Shown here: positions 43,676 through 56,555 of the stretch, one piece after another
Numbering within the stretch: position 1 is the first letter of the stretch
Layout: every line of letters begins with the position of its first letter
Source of the DNA: Dipetalonema caudispina
Lineage: Eukaryota > Nematoda > Chromadorea > Rhabditida > Onchocercidae
NCBI GenBank assembly: GCA_013365325.1
Contig: JABVXV010000002.1
Location: forward strand, 124,001-188,000
Length of the DNA: 64,000 nt
Reading direction: 5' to 3'
Position numbers and translations under genes: made by a program
The notes under the pieces: generated by a model
The model's database searches: none
The model's input: only the letters and a program-made list of their open reading frames with translations
What the model was told of the DNA's origin: nothing

Positions 43676-46600
43676 TTAGAAGAAATCAGCTGCAGATGGT
43701 CGGATTTTTTTCACAGCGGTAGTACTTGACTGCCCGAAACTGAGCAAATTATCGGTTATGGATGAATTACCATCTGTATGGGCGATAACACCTTCTACAT
43801 TTCTCTTTGGTGTTTTCCTTAACAACTGTGATAAACCTGGAGTAGTACTCGAACATGTGGAACGCGATGTCCTAAAATGATAATCTAAATGTTTTTCTGA
43901 CACTGTCAATAACTTAAACGAGGAGACTCGTTCAATATGAAAGTATGCAATATTTCTAGAAATTGAAGGATTTCTTTAGTATCAATATGATGGGTAGGTC
44001 ATTCACAACTTGAGCCTTCCTCGGAGGGAAGGTCTTATAACCGCACAAGTAAAAGAAACATTAAACAAATCAAATTAATAATAAATATCAAATACATGCG
44101 AAATTTGAAAAAATGCAATAATTCCCCGCTTATTCGTATTCCGGAAATCGAAAAAACTAATACACTCAAAGCGGTTGCACAGTATGTTCAGTTTATCTGC
44201 GAATTGTATTCTTCCAAATTATCTACAGGGATGTAATCTAAACCAAACGAAACCCAAGTTGCTTATCATCAAGTATTTCTTACAGCTGAAACGACTTCAC
44301 TAAACTGACTTTGCAAATAACCAACTTTTTAAGACTTCGGAGCTTACCTTGACTGTGAAGGAGAGTAATTGAAACTCATTTTTAACTCCCTATCTGAGCT
44401 TAATCGAATTCCAAGCCCATGTGCTGCAAGACGCCTCGCAGCAGGGGACATCGTAGTAAGCTTTTCAGAAGTGCGAATAGAGCCAAAACTAGGCGTTTTG
44501 CTAAAATTATCGGTGTTAGACAACAACTTTTCAAATGATAACAGCAGTGAAGTTTGTGAAAGCTAATCGTATAATAACTTCTTTATTTAGGGTACAAAAA
44601 ATTTGCATGTGATCTGACAGTAATAATAATACTGAGGGCAATGGACGAGTGGATATTCAAATTAACACAATATAATGTTGAAATGATAATTGAAGGGCAA
44701 TAAAAGCAAAACTTACGCATGATGTTTCTCCACTTGCCGCATAGCCACTTTTCGTTTGTCGTGATAACGTTTCGCAATTGTCTCGGCTATACTTTGAGCT
44801 ATCTTTTCTCGAACCGGTATCTCAGGAATCTACAAAAGTCATCTTAAGAAAAGCATCTTGACAATAACAATTAGCATATATTAGTATCTAAAAAACAGTT
44901 TTTAAGATGACTGAATTTAGGTAACTTACTTTAAAAGCAGGAGCTGAAGTTGGAGCAACCATATCCGAAGCATCAAGTCGAAATGGTGTCCCCTCAATTT
45001 CACCCCATGTCATAAATGGTGATTCATCGACGCCTTAAATCAAATGTTTCAAAATTAAGACAGAATGAATGGTTGAAAGCATAGCGCTTCATTTGCTTAC
45101 TGCTTATATGCATAGTTACAAATAAAAAAAAAAAACCTTATCCGTACCTAATCTTCATTACTGCAAATAAAATTAGCGCTGCACTTGCAACAGAAAATGA
45201 AATTCATTATAATATTCCGCCTATTCGACAAAACAGCGGAATCAGCTGGAAACACCAACAATTGTTTAGCGACATCAAAAAACGCATATGAACAGTTGAT
45301 TGGCTTCCGCGAAAACGGTATATTTTCTCTTCCTTAAATTGCAATCCTACTTCTAGGATTGCTACATGGAAGATAATCCAGATCAAAAGGATCTAGAATA
45401 AAGAAGAAACCGCATGTAGCGGAAATCCGACAGATTTCATTAACTTCACTGATAAATATGATAAAATTACCTGGAGCTGGTGAAGGCGAAGCAATTAGTT
45501 CCATTACACCAGCTTTAGAAAAACCCGCCTCACGCCCTGTTATGTCCACTTTCCCTGCATTTACTACTGCCTGCTGCAGTACTCCCTTGACTGCAGTGAT
45601 CTGTAATCAGTCACTTATTGTTTACTCAAAAGAATTTAGGTCAGTTAATTGAGAACGGTTTCAAAAAAAATACCTGTTTCTTCTCCTTGACTTCCTCCGA
45701 AAAACGCGTAGCACTTTTGTTTATGAGTCTCTGATTTGCTTTCTGTCTTTGAAGATGTTCATCCAGTGTCAAAGGCGCCTCTTCAGGATGGAAATGTACA
45801 ATGTTTCGCGCCTTATAAGACCAGTTATCAAGCTCTTTAGGCTTTCCTGAAGTGATCAGTTTTTGCTTCACAATAAGGATTGCAGCAGTAACTCTGAATA
45901 TCTCTTTGAAGCTAGATCAACTTGAATATTAAATAACCAATTTCTTTCGAAGTTTTCTTCCCTCAGAAAAAAAACTTCCCAGGATATGAGAATCGCACTG
46001 CAAAGAAATTAGTGCAGAACTTCACAATTTTAAATTCTATTATTCTTAATCAAACGTAAATCAAATTTGCTGATATCAGAATGATATGAAAAACGATGTA
46101 GATTTATAGATATCCATATATACAAAAATAAAATACCTTCGGCAGCACCAGGAGCCAAGGAGATCATAATTTGTTCATCAGCAGCCTTCATCAATTCGTT
46201 CCCTCTGGTAACGAACTCTTCATTATGCTTCCTTTCCGCTTCATACATCCATGCGTTACGTATTTGTTCTTTCTTTTTATGTAACAGCGCAAGCTCTTCG
46301 AATGATGCATTATCCTCAGAAGTGAATTTATTCAAATAAGTATCAACCGTGAGATTTTCGTGCGTCTTTTTCCTCTAAAAATGATAACATTGTGAAAATA
46401 ATGATAAGATGCTATACAATTTTGCTAACTTACAAACACATACTGAAGGCTAATTAAAATATTAAATTTACAACTTGATATTTCACTTTTTCAGTGGCAC
46501 TTTGTACAGGTTGCCTTACGTCCAATTATAAATGAAATAAAATTCCCATTATCCGTCAACGTAAGGGTCAAGACACAATAGTTTTTAGTAGCAGCTGCTG

Positions 46601-47444
46601 TTAAAACTAAATCCATTATGTTCCCAACAAGCAATCCATCACTAAAATCGGACCTTTGTGGAGCTTCCTTCTTCATTTTTTCCAATTCTTGATTCTGTAT
46701 AAGAGGAGCTAGGCTCAGGTGTGTTGGGGTCGAATACAGCCGGGCTGTTAATTGCATTCGTAGGTGAGGTACGCCGAATAGTACGCTTTGTGCTGTAACG
46801 CAGCTGCAATTCACGAATCTTCGTTAAATCATTAGCCGCAACTGCATCCAAATACTCCTTCTGGGCCTAAAAAAAGAATGATTTTAGACAAATTTAAAAG
46901 AGCAAGTTTTAACAATTTTTTGTAAAGAATAAAGTCCCTTATTAGATGTCAAAAAAGGAGAACTACATACTTTCAATTTTGGCAATTCAGGGAAATAATC
47001 CCTCACGATAATTTCTTGAAGGCGTCCAAGATATTTTTCTTCTGGTAGTACAACACGAACTTCCTTCCCCGTCTCTAACTTTTTCGCCCCAAGAACTACT
47101 ACCTGAAAAATCACCTATCAAATTCGATAAATTGTTATCAACACTTCCGCGGCATGACAATTTGAATATGACATATTTTACGATGATTTATGAAGACATT
47201 GGTCGACTAAGAGATATGTGCAAAACATCCCACCACACGGATTCTTCAGCAATTGTCGCACAAACTTCTTTTAAGAAACCAGCAAGTAAAATGTTGAACT
47301 GAATAGTGCGAAAGTTCTTCAATATGAGTAATGAATTAATAGAAGAAAACGTACCTTTGAGCTTTGCAATTTCTGGGCTGGAAGAGAAACCGCACGGTCA
47401 GCATCATCAAACGATGTTGGTGTCCCGAATTCTGGAGTAATCAT
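43676..47444 (-). CDS. ess-2: ESS2/DGCR14 spliceosome-associated nuclear protein
   Basis: Ten exons (47355-47444, 46971-47102, 46654-46866, 46137-46374, 45674-about 45891, 45471-45600, 44930-45033, 44717-44829, 44348-44500, 43676-43871) encode about 528 residues. ESS2 (DGCR14, Bis1) is found in late spliceosomes; the worm gene aids splicing at weak sites. Collinear family blocks: VVLPEEKYLGRLQEIIVRDY, FPELPKLKAQKEYLDAV, FTSEDNASFEELALLHKKK, WMYEAERKHNEE, NWSYKARNIVHFHPE, ESPFMTWGEIEGTPFRLD, AFKIPEIPVREKIAQSIAE, MSPAARRLAAHG and the C-terminus SITDNLLSFG...ADFF. Phases agree throughout. The start of exon 5 is uncertain (45891 or 45903), because both acceptors are weak but in phase. Exon 9 uses GATAATTTTAG, the only acceptor that fits exon 8. 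No zinc finger or catalytic motif is expected or seen. Confidence 0.93.
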
Positions 47445-49199
47445 CCGCCTTCTGATAAACTGTAGCAATCCTCAACAAACAAACCATTGTCAACGAAACT
47501 TATTACCAACATGCAACACTATGAAATTTCGTTGTGCCATCATTAACTTCGCTCTTGCTGTATGGGTTTGTTGCTGTAATGAAGTGCTCCCGAGGATTGC
47601 TATTTAGAGGACTGTACCAGGAAGATACTATTATGGCGAATTCTGAGAATATGCAAGATTCCATCTATTGTACTGAAGAAGTCCTTATCATCTCTTACTA
47701 CCCTCATAAAAAAGTTTAGTAAGATTATGTATGTTATATTTATTTTTATCTCTATGTATTCTTAAGTATGCATGTTATGCTTTAGCATAAAAATTAAACA
47801 TATATATATATATATATATATTCGCGGAGAGATGCTCACAAATGATGAAAAATATATAATTTAATTATCAGAGGTTAACGTAAAATTCAAGTAGAAATTA
47901 GTTAATGTTACACTAAAATTGTTCTTCATTAACGTAAACAGGATTACGTCAGTGCACTTACGTCTTCACGTATTTGTGCTAATTTTCTCCGTAGCACAAA
48001 TGAACTTCGAAACAATAGTGCAGAAAATTTGGATCTATCAATTTAATCATCGTTTCTGTGATAAACCTGTTAAAACACCTGATGTCGTGAAACTTGAATA
48101 AATATCGCGAAAACTGAAATAATACATTGAAGTAATTTGTGTTTCATTTCTCATTGAACTAATTTATTCTATTAATTGTTTTTAATGAATATTACAAGAC
48201 CAAAGGTAAAGTAAATTATTAAATTTATTCTTATCCCTGAGTACGATAGGATGATAACAGGATGATAATGTGCTTCTCGTAGACCACTCCTAGTTTATAT
48301 GTATATATGGGTTATCAACATAATCCGGCATTTCCGTAAAAATTCAAACACTTCGGTTAACTTCCTATCTTAAGGAATGCTTTTGTAGCTTATCATTGCT
48401 TCAACTTGCTACCACATCTCTTCCAAATTATGCTGGAACCTTTACTGGCATTAATTCCGTTATTATTCAATAAGCCCTTTGTTCAAACTTTTTGTCTTCC
48501 GACACACGACCAAAGAGGACTTTAAACGTCTTTAACCAAAATACAAATTTTTTCCATCACAAAAATCCTACACAACAATTTCGTGCCATGAGCGGGAAAA
48601 AAACTTAATCCTTCCGCAACATTTATTATTCACAAATGAAGCGGTATTCGAGGTCAACAGGTTACTGATGTCGGTGATAAATGTTTTTGTTTGAAGAGTC
48701 TTTGTTTATGTTAAGCCAATTCTTTGTGTGATTAAAGGTCAACATTTTCAAATTTTCATCCCAATGTATTTTTTTTTTTTTGTCAAATGCATAAACATAC
48801 AGGACTTATTCCTTTTACAGAAATAATGGATTTGAAATGAAAAAAGAAAAAAAAAAATATTTGCACAGCAGACAACAGCGTATTTTGCGATTTGGATGAA
48901 AACGTAAATGTGAAGTTGGGTTTCCAAATGTTTTCCATCACTGCTTCACTAGTTTTTTTTAATGCTTTACTTGCATTGTTTTACTGGTTTACTAGAGTAA
49001 ATCATTTCCATTCTCGAGATTTCATATTATCACAAACTATTTTAGTAAGTGTTCAAAAAACTCGCAGTTTATAATTTCATCTCGACAAGTAATTTAGGCA
49101 ATTATTCTTTGCTCATATAATAATGTATCAGATTTTTGAGCAGTTATGCAAGAGTATAAATCCAGTAATTAAATACAGTCTCTTCTAGGAAACGAAAAT
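47445..49199. promoter_or_regulatory. Divergent region ess-2 / bestrophin
   Basis: About 1.75 kb between start codons facing apart. It has a TA dinucleotide run at 47801-47820. A 28-codon plus-strand frame at 47521-47607 begins with a hydrophobic leader-like stretch (MKFRCAIINFALAVWVCCC). A 60-codon frame at 48892-49074 is also present. Neither is supported by splice sites or homology. Confidence 0.45.
49183..49188 (+). promoter_or_regulatory. Probable spliced-leader acceptor of the bestrophin gene
   Basis: TTCTAG ends 11 nt before the ATG at 49200 and no upstream coding exon is found, consistent with trans-splicing. Confidence 0.5.
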
Positions 49200-52010
49200 A
49201 TGGTTAAATCGTATAACTTAGACATCTCCACAGCATCTGTATTTGCATTCCTTAAATTGCTATTTCGTTGGAAAGCAAGCATATGGAAAATTGTTCTGAA
49301 AGAATTATTTATCTGGACAATTTTATATTTGCTTGTCACTTGCTATTATAAATCAGGCTGGTTTATGAGTCAACAAGTTGAAAGGTCTTTTTTCAAAGTT
49401 TTTAGTCCCATATGTGAAATGTGAAATGACTTGCAGAGTTTTTTTCAGTAACTGCATTTCATCATTTCTTTTTTTCTTTATGATAAGATTTGCTCTTTTT
49501 GGTTAAATAAAGTGAAGGTGCGAATGTCCCACCGAAATTATCATGGTTCAACGATCTCCAACATAATCGTATTCACAATAACACCGGACTCTTGATATTG
49601 ACCACTAAATGGAACTGTACTTGAGTTCAATATACTATTAGATGATTGGGAGTAAATATTCCAATTCAATTCAATTTTCATTAAAAAACAGAAATACTTT
49701 AGTGTATTTAAACGAACTTCAATATATTTCGGGAAATATTTGAATCGCAGTAATCTAATATTTATTTTGGGCTTTTTTGTCTCGTCTGTTGCTACTCGAT
49801 GGAATGTTTTACTTCAAAATATGGGTTTGATAGAAAGGTTTGTAATACTTTTACTCTGTGAATACCTATTGCTGCAGTTCTCTATGAACATGTTAATTTC
49901 TTAATTTAAATTTCATGTTAATTCCCCCTTTTCCATATTTAATCGTTTGGTGATGCATCTTTATTGCTGAATAAAAATTAATTCAGTTTGGCGCTATATG
50001 TCAGTGGATGCGTACAAGGTGAGGATGAAGAATCTCGAATGTATCGTCGAACTATCATACGAAATGCATGCTTGGCACAATGCTTGGTACTTCGAGATAT
50101 TAGTGTACGCACTCGAAAGCGCTTCCCTACAATGAATAGTTTAGTAGAAGCCGGTATTTGTGATCTTTATTATTTTAGGGCCAGAGCTGAAGAAGATTTT
50201 CTACTTTGTTATCCCTTTACATTCGCAATCGTTAAAATGTAATTGATAGATAAGAAAAGATGAGAAATTGAATGGAATAGTTCAGGTTCTTTTATGGTTT
50301 ACAATTTTAGGTAACAAACACATTTTTCTTTCACGATCCATCACTGGCTTCATACGTTGAAAGTAATTTTGCAGGATTTATGACGAAGAAAGAGCTAGAG
50401 AAATTCGAAAGTTTTAAAATACCATACGATAAATACTGGCTACCAATAACATGGTCAGTAACGCATGTGTTAAACGCTAGAGGAAGTGGAAAAGTGATAA
50501 ATGATTTAGATACGATCAAACTTGTCGATGTTAGTATTATTTAATATTTTTTCTATGCTGCAAAATGAATTCTGATGAACTTTCCATTCTTTCAGGAACT
50601 GAAAGCCTTCAGAGAATGTCTACAGACACTAACAAATTACGATTGGGTACCTCTACCTTTGGTCTATCCTCAGGTATATCAACGGATTATATTCTTCTCT
50701 TTATCCTGTAACTAATCTATAGTCTTGTATCATAAATAAATTAGTGAATTTCAATTTTTTCGAAATGAGATGAAGTCGTAGAATTGAGCCAAAGTAGCTA
50801 GGTTACTTACTATATGTCAATCAGTTGACCTTATCAAAAAAACTCTTGATGCTATCATCAAACCATTTCTTTCTCAAACTACCCGCTAGCTAAAATATCA
50901 ATGGATTCATTTTCTTTCAGCCGGTACGGTAGTGTCTCATCAGTTTCCTTCAAATTTTTAATGATACGGTAATTGTAATACTTATTTCAATATAACTTGA
51001 CTGACTTTGTCATCCTTACGCAATGATAAGGAATGGGGTAATACGTTGAGATAGACCAAATGTTGAAAATTTCCAGGTAATTACCATATCCGTCTATTTC
51101 TATTTTATCGTATGCCTATTCGCAAGACAACCTTTTTTACCAGCTATTAAGAACGACCTTGAATTTCACGTACGTCATAATCATTCATTTTCATACGACA
51201 TGTCACCGGATGCAGTCAAATTTGCCGCAACATAAATTTTCCTGTTTTCTGTCGTTTTCGGTTCTCTTATTAAGCAACAGTGAAATACTAAAAAGATGAT
51301 GAGATTTCTAGTAGGACTGAATGTAATTTTAAAGAATTTTAATTTCAGAATTACACAGAGTAAAACTTACTAATTCCATTTATGTAGAGGAGAAACAATA
51401 TAAACTATGATGATGAGTACTGTTTACAGTTCGATATTGTACTGCCTGTAATGACGATGGTCGAATTTTTATTTTATGTCGGATGGATGAAAGTAGCGAT
51501 GAATTTACTCAATTCGTTTGGTGAAGACGACGACGACTTGGAATGTAACTTTTTTATCGACAAGAATCTCGCCGTATGTTTTATCAGTTGAAGTGGAATT
51601 TTTATTGCTAAAATGTATAATTAGAAATATAGAGTTATAAGACAGAATCCACGCTTCATATCTGATTTCAAGAAGGGAAAATAGTTAGTATCATTAATGA
51701 GGCAAGGGTACATATCTCCATGTAAATGAATAGGAGATTAAGCAGGATGGTGGGAATGGCCACGTTGTCCATATCAGAAGAAAACGTATTATAAGTGGTA
51801 GTAAAGTCCTGGCAATCTGGATGATGCATTCACGTAATGCACGATGAAGTTTGACCCTTTAATTATGAAACGCTTCAAAATTTGAAGTTTTGTAAACATT
51901 GGAGGTTTTTCCAGACTGGTCTATGTATCGTGGATACATGTCGCAACGTTGTGCCGAATACACGCTCACCATCGCGTAGCCGCTTTTCGGGATCTTTTGA
52001 AAAGTTGTGA
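49200..52010 (+). CDS. Bestrophin family chloride channel
   Basis: Eight in-phase exons (49200-49376, 49692-49837, 49987-50153, 50375-50529, 50596-50673, 51077-51169, 51430-51573, 51915-52010) encode 351 residues. Bestrophins are pentameric calcium-activated anion channels of the plasma membrane. Family blocks: YNLDISTASVFAFLKLLFRW, LGFFVSSVATRW, SRMYRRTIIRNACL, the RFP motif in RKRFPTMNSL, YDWVPLPLVYPQVITISVYF and VEFLFYVGWMKVA. The calcium-clasp run SFGEDDDDLE is at residues 301-310. Two deviations: the usual TRWW is TRWN, and the usual NPFGEDDDD is NSFGEDDDD. After KNLATGLCIVD the tail ends within about 20 residues, so the cytosolic tail is much shorter than in most members. An extra 3' exon might have been missed. 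Worms have many bestrophin paralogues, so no number is given. Confidence 0.9.
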
Positions 52011-54317
52011 TTCGATTTGTTTGAAAAAAGGAAAGTTGATGAAGATCTGCGTTTCTTCTCAAAGAATTCAGATCATACTTCATTATTAATCTTCATATAG
52101 GATGAACGAAACTAAAATCAAATTATCTAAGTTTAAGAATCAAGCAGTTGGAGCAACCATTTAGAATCTATTAGTTCCAAAATTTATTAATTGAAGTAAA
52201 TATCATACAGTATAGAAGGGTTATATTATATCTTTCAATAGTCACTACCATATAGGTAGGCATAGGACTAATCAAAAATGATCTGTGTCCTCAACGTACT
52301 TACTGACTTCTGATTAATTTATGAATCATTTCAACAGCTAGTAAATGATTAATTTGAAGCGATGCAAAATTACCACTTCATAATACGAACAGGTGTATTA
52401 CATGGAAATATTTTAAAATAGCATGAAAGGATGAAGTGTGAATATGTAATACTGTGCATAGGAAAGCTATACCAGTCAGAACTTGTCATGATTCTATTCA
52501 TAAAACTGACTCAAACCAAAAATTAATAAACTTTATTGTTACAATTTGCATTTCCCTCATACTCTATCTTTTCCCTTTCCACATACCTTATAGAAATTAA
52601 ACGGAGTACATACCTAAATTCGTAATTATCACGGAACTTGAATACTCACAACAATGCATTCTTCTGTATCGTTTCCACTCGACACACCATATGATATATG
52701 AAAAAGTTCAAACTATGGGAAGTAAACCAAAACATAAATCACAAGCTAAAATACCTTTCTAAAACTAGTTGCTGGCGATACCACTTCATATTTCATTCCG
52801 AAAGGGCATTTTTCAATTTTGCTAAAAGAAGTCACATCATGCATTACAATATGTGTTTTAGAACTGCTTATAATTCTCATTAAATTTCATGAACTTCTGC
52901 ATTCTTCGATATTTCATATCATGCATGGTGTTGTATAATGAGCCCCAGATTACCTCAAGCAGTGCGAATGACCATGCCACAAAACCAGATAATCGTGAAG
53001 GCGGGTTATGATAACAAAAACGAACGGATTGATAATCAGAGTACTCAGTTGCTGTACTTCGGGAGATTCCAAAATTCAGATTACGGAATAGGGCAAAGGT
53101 TAAGACTAACATATGCCGAAATGCCATATGGTAATCAAATTGCAAGACGGCATAGAATCATTTGATTTGTCCTTAATTTCTGATCAGCGAAACTGTCATA
53201 CCAAATCTGCAATCTGCGACTGATTATTTCTGTATTTGAGATGTAACTACTTCACAGATTTCCTTCCAAGTGAACAGAAGTACGACGAAATGTCACCATA
53301 AATACATTAAAGTCTTATCCTTTCCAAAATTGTTAGTGGAATTACCTTTCATCTCGTCAATACACTGAGACACAGTGTTGAACACCGAAAGAAAAGCAAC
53401 CAACAAATTGTAAACCTCTGTTAGTGTATTTTACCGAAATTTGGGCAACAAACTTAATGTAATCGTGAGGATAAAATACGAGTACAACAAACATCACGGT
53501 GAAACTTTTTCGAAGCTAGAAGATAACCATCTCTTATTATTACCGATATAACTTTTACTACTGGTGCCATTAAATCTTTAAAAAACGAACAAATTTACTG
53601 TTTCTAAAAACATAAATCAGTGTTGGTAACATCAATTACGAAATTATAATCATATAGAAGCTTTGCTCAGCGCTTTTGGATAAACATCACATAAGAGAGG
53701 GAATTTGTTTACTTGCAGCTCACATATTACTCAACACGACTTTGTTGAATCACCTGAAAATAACAAAGTTCGGCACTTCAATGCATTTAACGACAAACAG
53801 ATTTTGTAGGAACAAAACGAATACATGATAATAAGCTCACAACAAGTGGTGAGATGATGTAATTATGAATGGTCAGTCCAAAGTATGGAATTATGATACA
53901 TAGCAAAATCATATCTTTATTTTCATGCATTTTTCTATCTTACAACATCATAATCAAAACTTCCCCAACAGCAGTTCAACGAGGATCTTTAACACCGTTA
54001 ATTACCAAGATCATTAGAGCTAACAATATAATGCTCTTGAACTGTCATTCCGTTTGCAATAGGCTTTGGCGTGAGGTCACCGAAGCGTAAGGTCACTCAA
54101 CCAAGTAGCCGTAGTCTCAGAATGATAATTTCGACCATTAATTAATAAGAACAACGGAAAAGCTGAAGTCCACATTCACCACCTACTTCATGCAACATAC
54201 ATTCAATCCTCTGCTAGATGAAATTCGAGATATAGACGTGATTTAAGTTTTTGCAACTTAAGTGCAATTTTAAGCCTTCTGCTTCGACCAACAAAGAAAA
54301 GTACCACATAATTTGCC
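52011..54317. other. Convergent 3' region bestrophin / KANSL2-like
   Basis: About 2.3 kb without a supported gene. Overlapping opposite frames at 52858-53145 (-) and 52938-53165 (+) are open but show no family features or splice sites. Confidence 0.45.
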
Positions 54318-56521
54318 TCACTCATCATCTTCTTCTTCCAAGCCTAACTGGCCATACTTGGATTTTTTGGAAGGCGGTGATGATTGATCAGAATCAAAAG
54401 CTCGTGATGCAGCAGCCATTGCAAGCACCGCTAATCCATCTTCCGTACTTTCACTACTTAACTGCCTCGAAAGCAAGGCAGCTGAACGCTTATTACTGGT
54501 TCCCGATGTGTTTAGTGCAGTCTCACTGCAAAATATATGTCTATCAATTGAATTCCAGATTTTGAACTTCCAACTAGCTCAGTCTGATAAATTTTACTTA
54601 TTTATAAGATTTTCTCGTATTTGATTCAGCACAGGGGCAACTGACTCCGTTGTTATTATAACCTTTGTCAATATAACAACTATTTATAACATTATAAGTG
54701 TTTCTTATATTCCCATACATTATCTGAAGCCATAATTTACCCATATTCTTAGTGAGAACCCACATTGCATATTTCCACAACACCTATCGGTTTTCAAAAA
54801 CAGAGAACAAGATACCGTTTTTTATTTTTATCAACTGATCCAGTTGCTGCACGTTGTTCAGAAGCCAATTTCTGACTGATTGACGGTTCTTCAACGGTTT
54901 GCCAAGAAGGGGTTTCGAGCCTTCCAACTACTTCTAGAATTTTTTTTTTCGAAATATTAACCGTAATAGCTTATAATAACAGAATAGAGGTTAATTACCA
55001 ACAGCTTTATTTTTCAAACGATAAAGATTTCAAAATAATCACTTAATCAACCTTACAGAGAAATGCCGATAACAATACACATAAAGATCTGCTGTTCTCC
55101 TCTAAGCTATCAGTTTTACGCAATATTTTTTAAATTCTAAAAGATTTCAGCCCTGCTATTTTACCATCAACTTCTTCCTCCTTATCCTCAAATGCTTCTA
55201 AATCAGCAGCTATACTAGCTACTGCTGCTGCCGTTTCCAGAGTATCGGCTGTAGATGGTGTCTTCGGTTCAGCTGTTATACGGGGTCGACAAACTACCGG
55301 CCTCGGGATCTCCTGAATAAAGCCTTAGATTACAGATGTTTTCAACACCATTAAAAATAAGTGGAAGAAAATAATAAAATGTAACCTGTCGAAATGTTGG
55401 AAGTGGATAAGAACGTGGTTGAACTCGTGGAGCAGTATAAGACAACGAATCGATAGCGACAAGCCTCGATCTTGCATTTCCTGGATATATTTAAGTTATA
55501 AATTTGTCTTAAGAGAAAAGATGGACAACAATAATAATATGTGTAGCTTTGAGAAACTCTTGCAAGATGCAGGCTTTGAAAAAATCAGTGATGAGTACAG
55601 AAACGTCCGCAAAATTAAAAAAAAAAAAAAACTATAATTTGATACGACACGAGAAGTGCTATATTAACATTTAAGTGTAAAGAATATAAAATAAAATCTC
55701 AACAAAACGCAGAATAATTTCAAAAAGGATATCAAAAACAAAAGCTCATATATTGAAAGTACTATAAAAAATTTATGAAAGTGAAAATACGATGCGAGGA
55801 CGAAGAGTTCCGAGCAGCTAGAACCTACACTAATTCGGTAATGGAATCACAGTGAGTGGACAGCCCTCAGTAGGAACTAAAAATTCAGAACGAAGCTAAA
55901 AAAGCGTTAATGAAAATGGTCAACTCTCCATCTTAAATCATATTTGTTTAATACACAATAAGACCGTTTGAACAGTTAGAGTGCATGAATCACTTACCAC
56001 TAAATTTTTCTCTATTGAAACAGCAAAGGATATTTGATATAAAGAGCCAAAAAAAAGTAGTTTAAAGGAAACTCACCACTGATGAATTGTCGTTCATCAC
56101 GTCGCCGGAAATAGGGACCAATCCTAGATGCTGCTGCATTGGCAGGTCTACAATTATTCAAATAATTTGGGAACTCTTATCTTCGTTCCCAAATTTACAT
56201 GTTGTAAATAATATCCTACAAATTACTTGCCTTATGCATGACTATCCTTTTCTCAAAAGTAGTCGATACAGTACTTTTTACAGTACTCGAATTCATAGCT
56301 TGGGAGAGCACTGCAATGTTAAAGCAGTCCTGTCATCTCAAATATCTTTTCTCTTAACCAATCCAATCACCATTAGAGGATTATACAACGATGTCCGAAT
56401 TCTGCTTGTTAAATCTCTCTCCCTCATCAAAGAAAAGAAGAGAATAGAGGCAGAAAAAAAAAAAAAAAAAAAAAAAAAAAACCATCTAAAATTACACTCT
56501 ATGATCAAATCTCTTAAACTG

Positions 56522-56555
<34 letters not shown>

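Noticed and set aside
44501..44564. Longer exon 9 of ess-2 starting near 44564
   Set aside because: A stop precedes the only upstream acceptor and its phase does not fit exon 8; GATAATTTTAG at 44501 fits.
49377..49384. Bestrophin exon 1 ending at 49384 (AG|GTCTTT)
   Set aside because: That donor gives the wrong phase for exon 2; CAA|GTTGAA at 49376 restores the conserved frame.
52858..53165. Overlapping opposite frames between bestrophin and the KANSL2-like gene
   Set aside because: Both are open, but neither has splice partners, a trans-splice site or family features.
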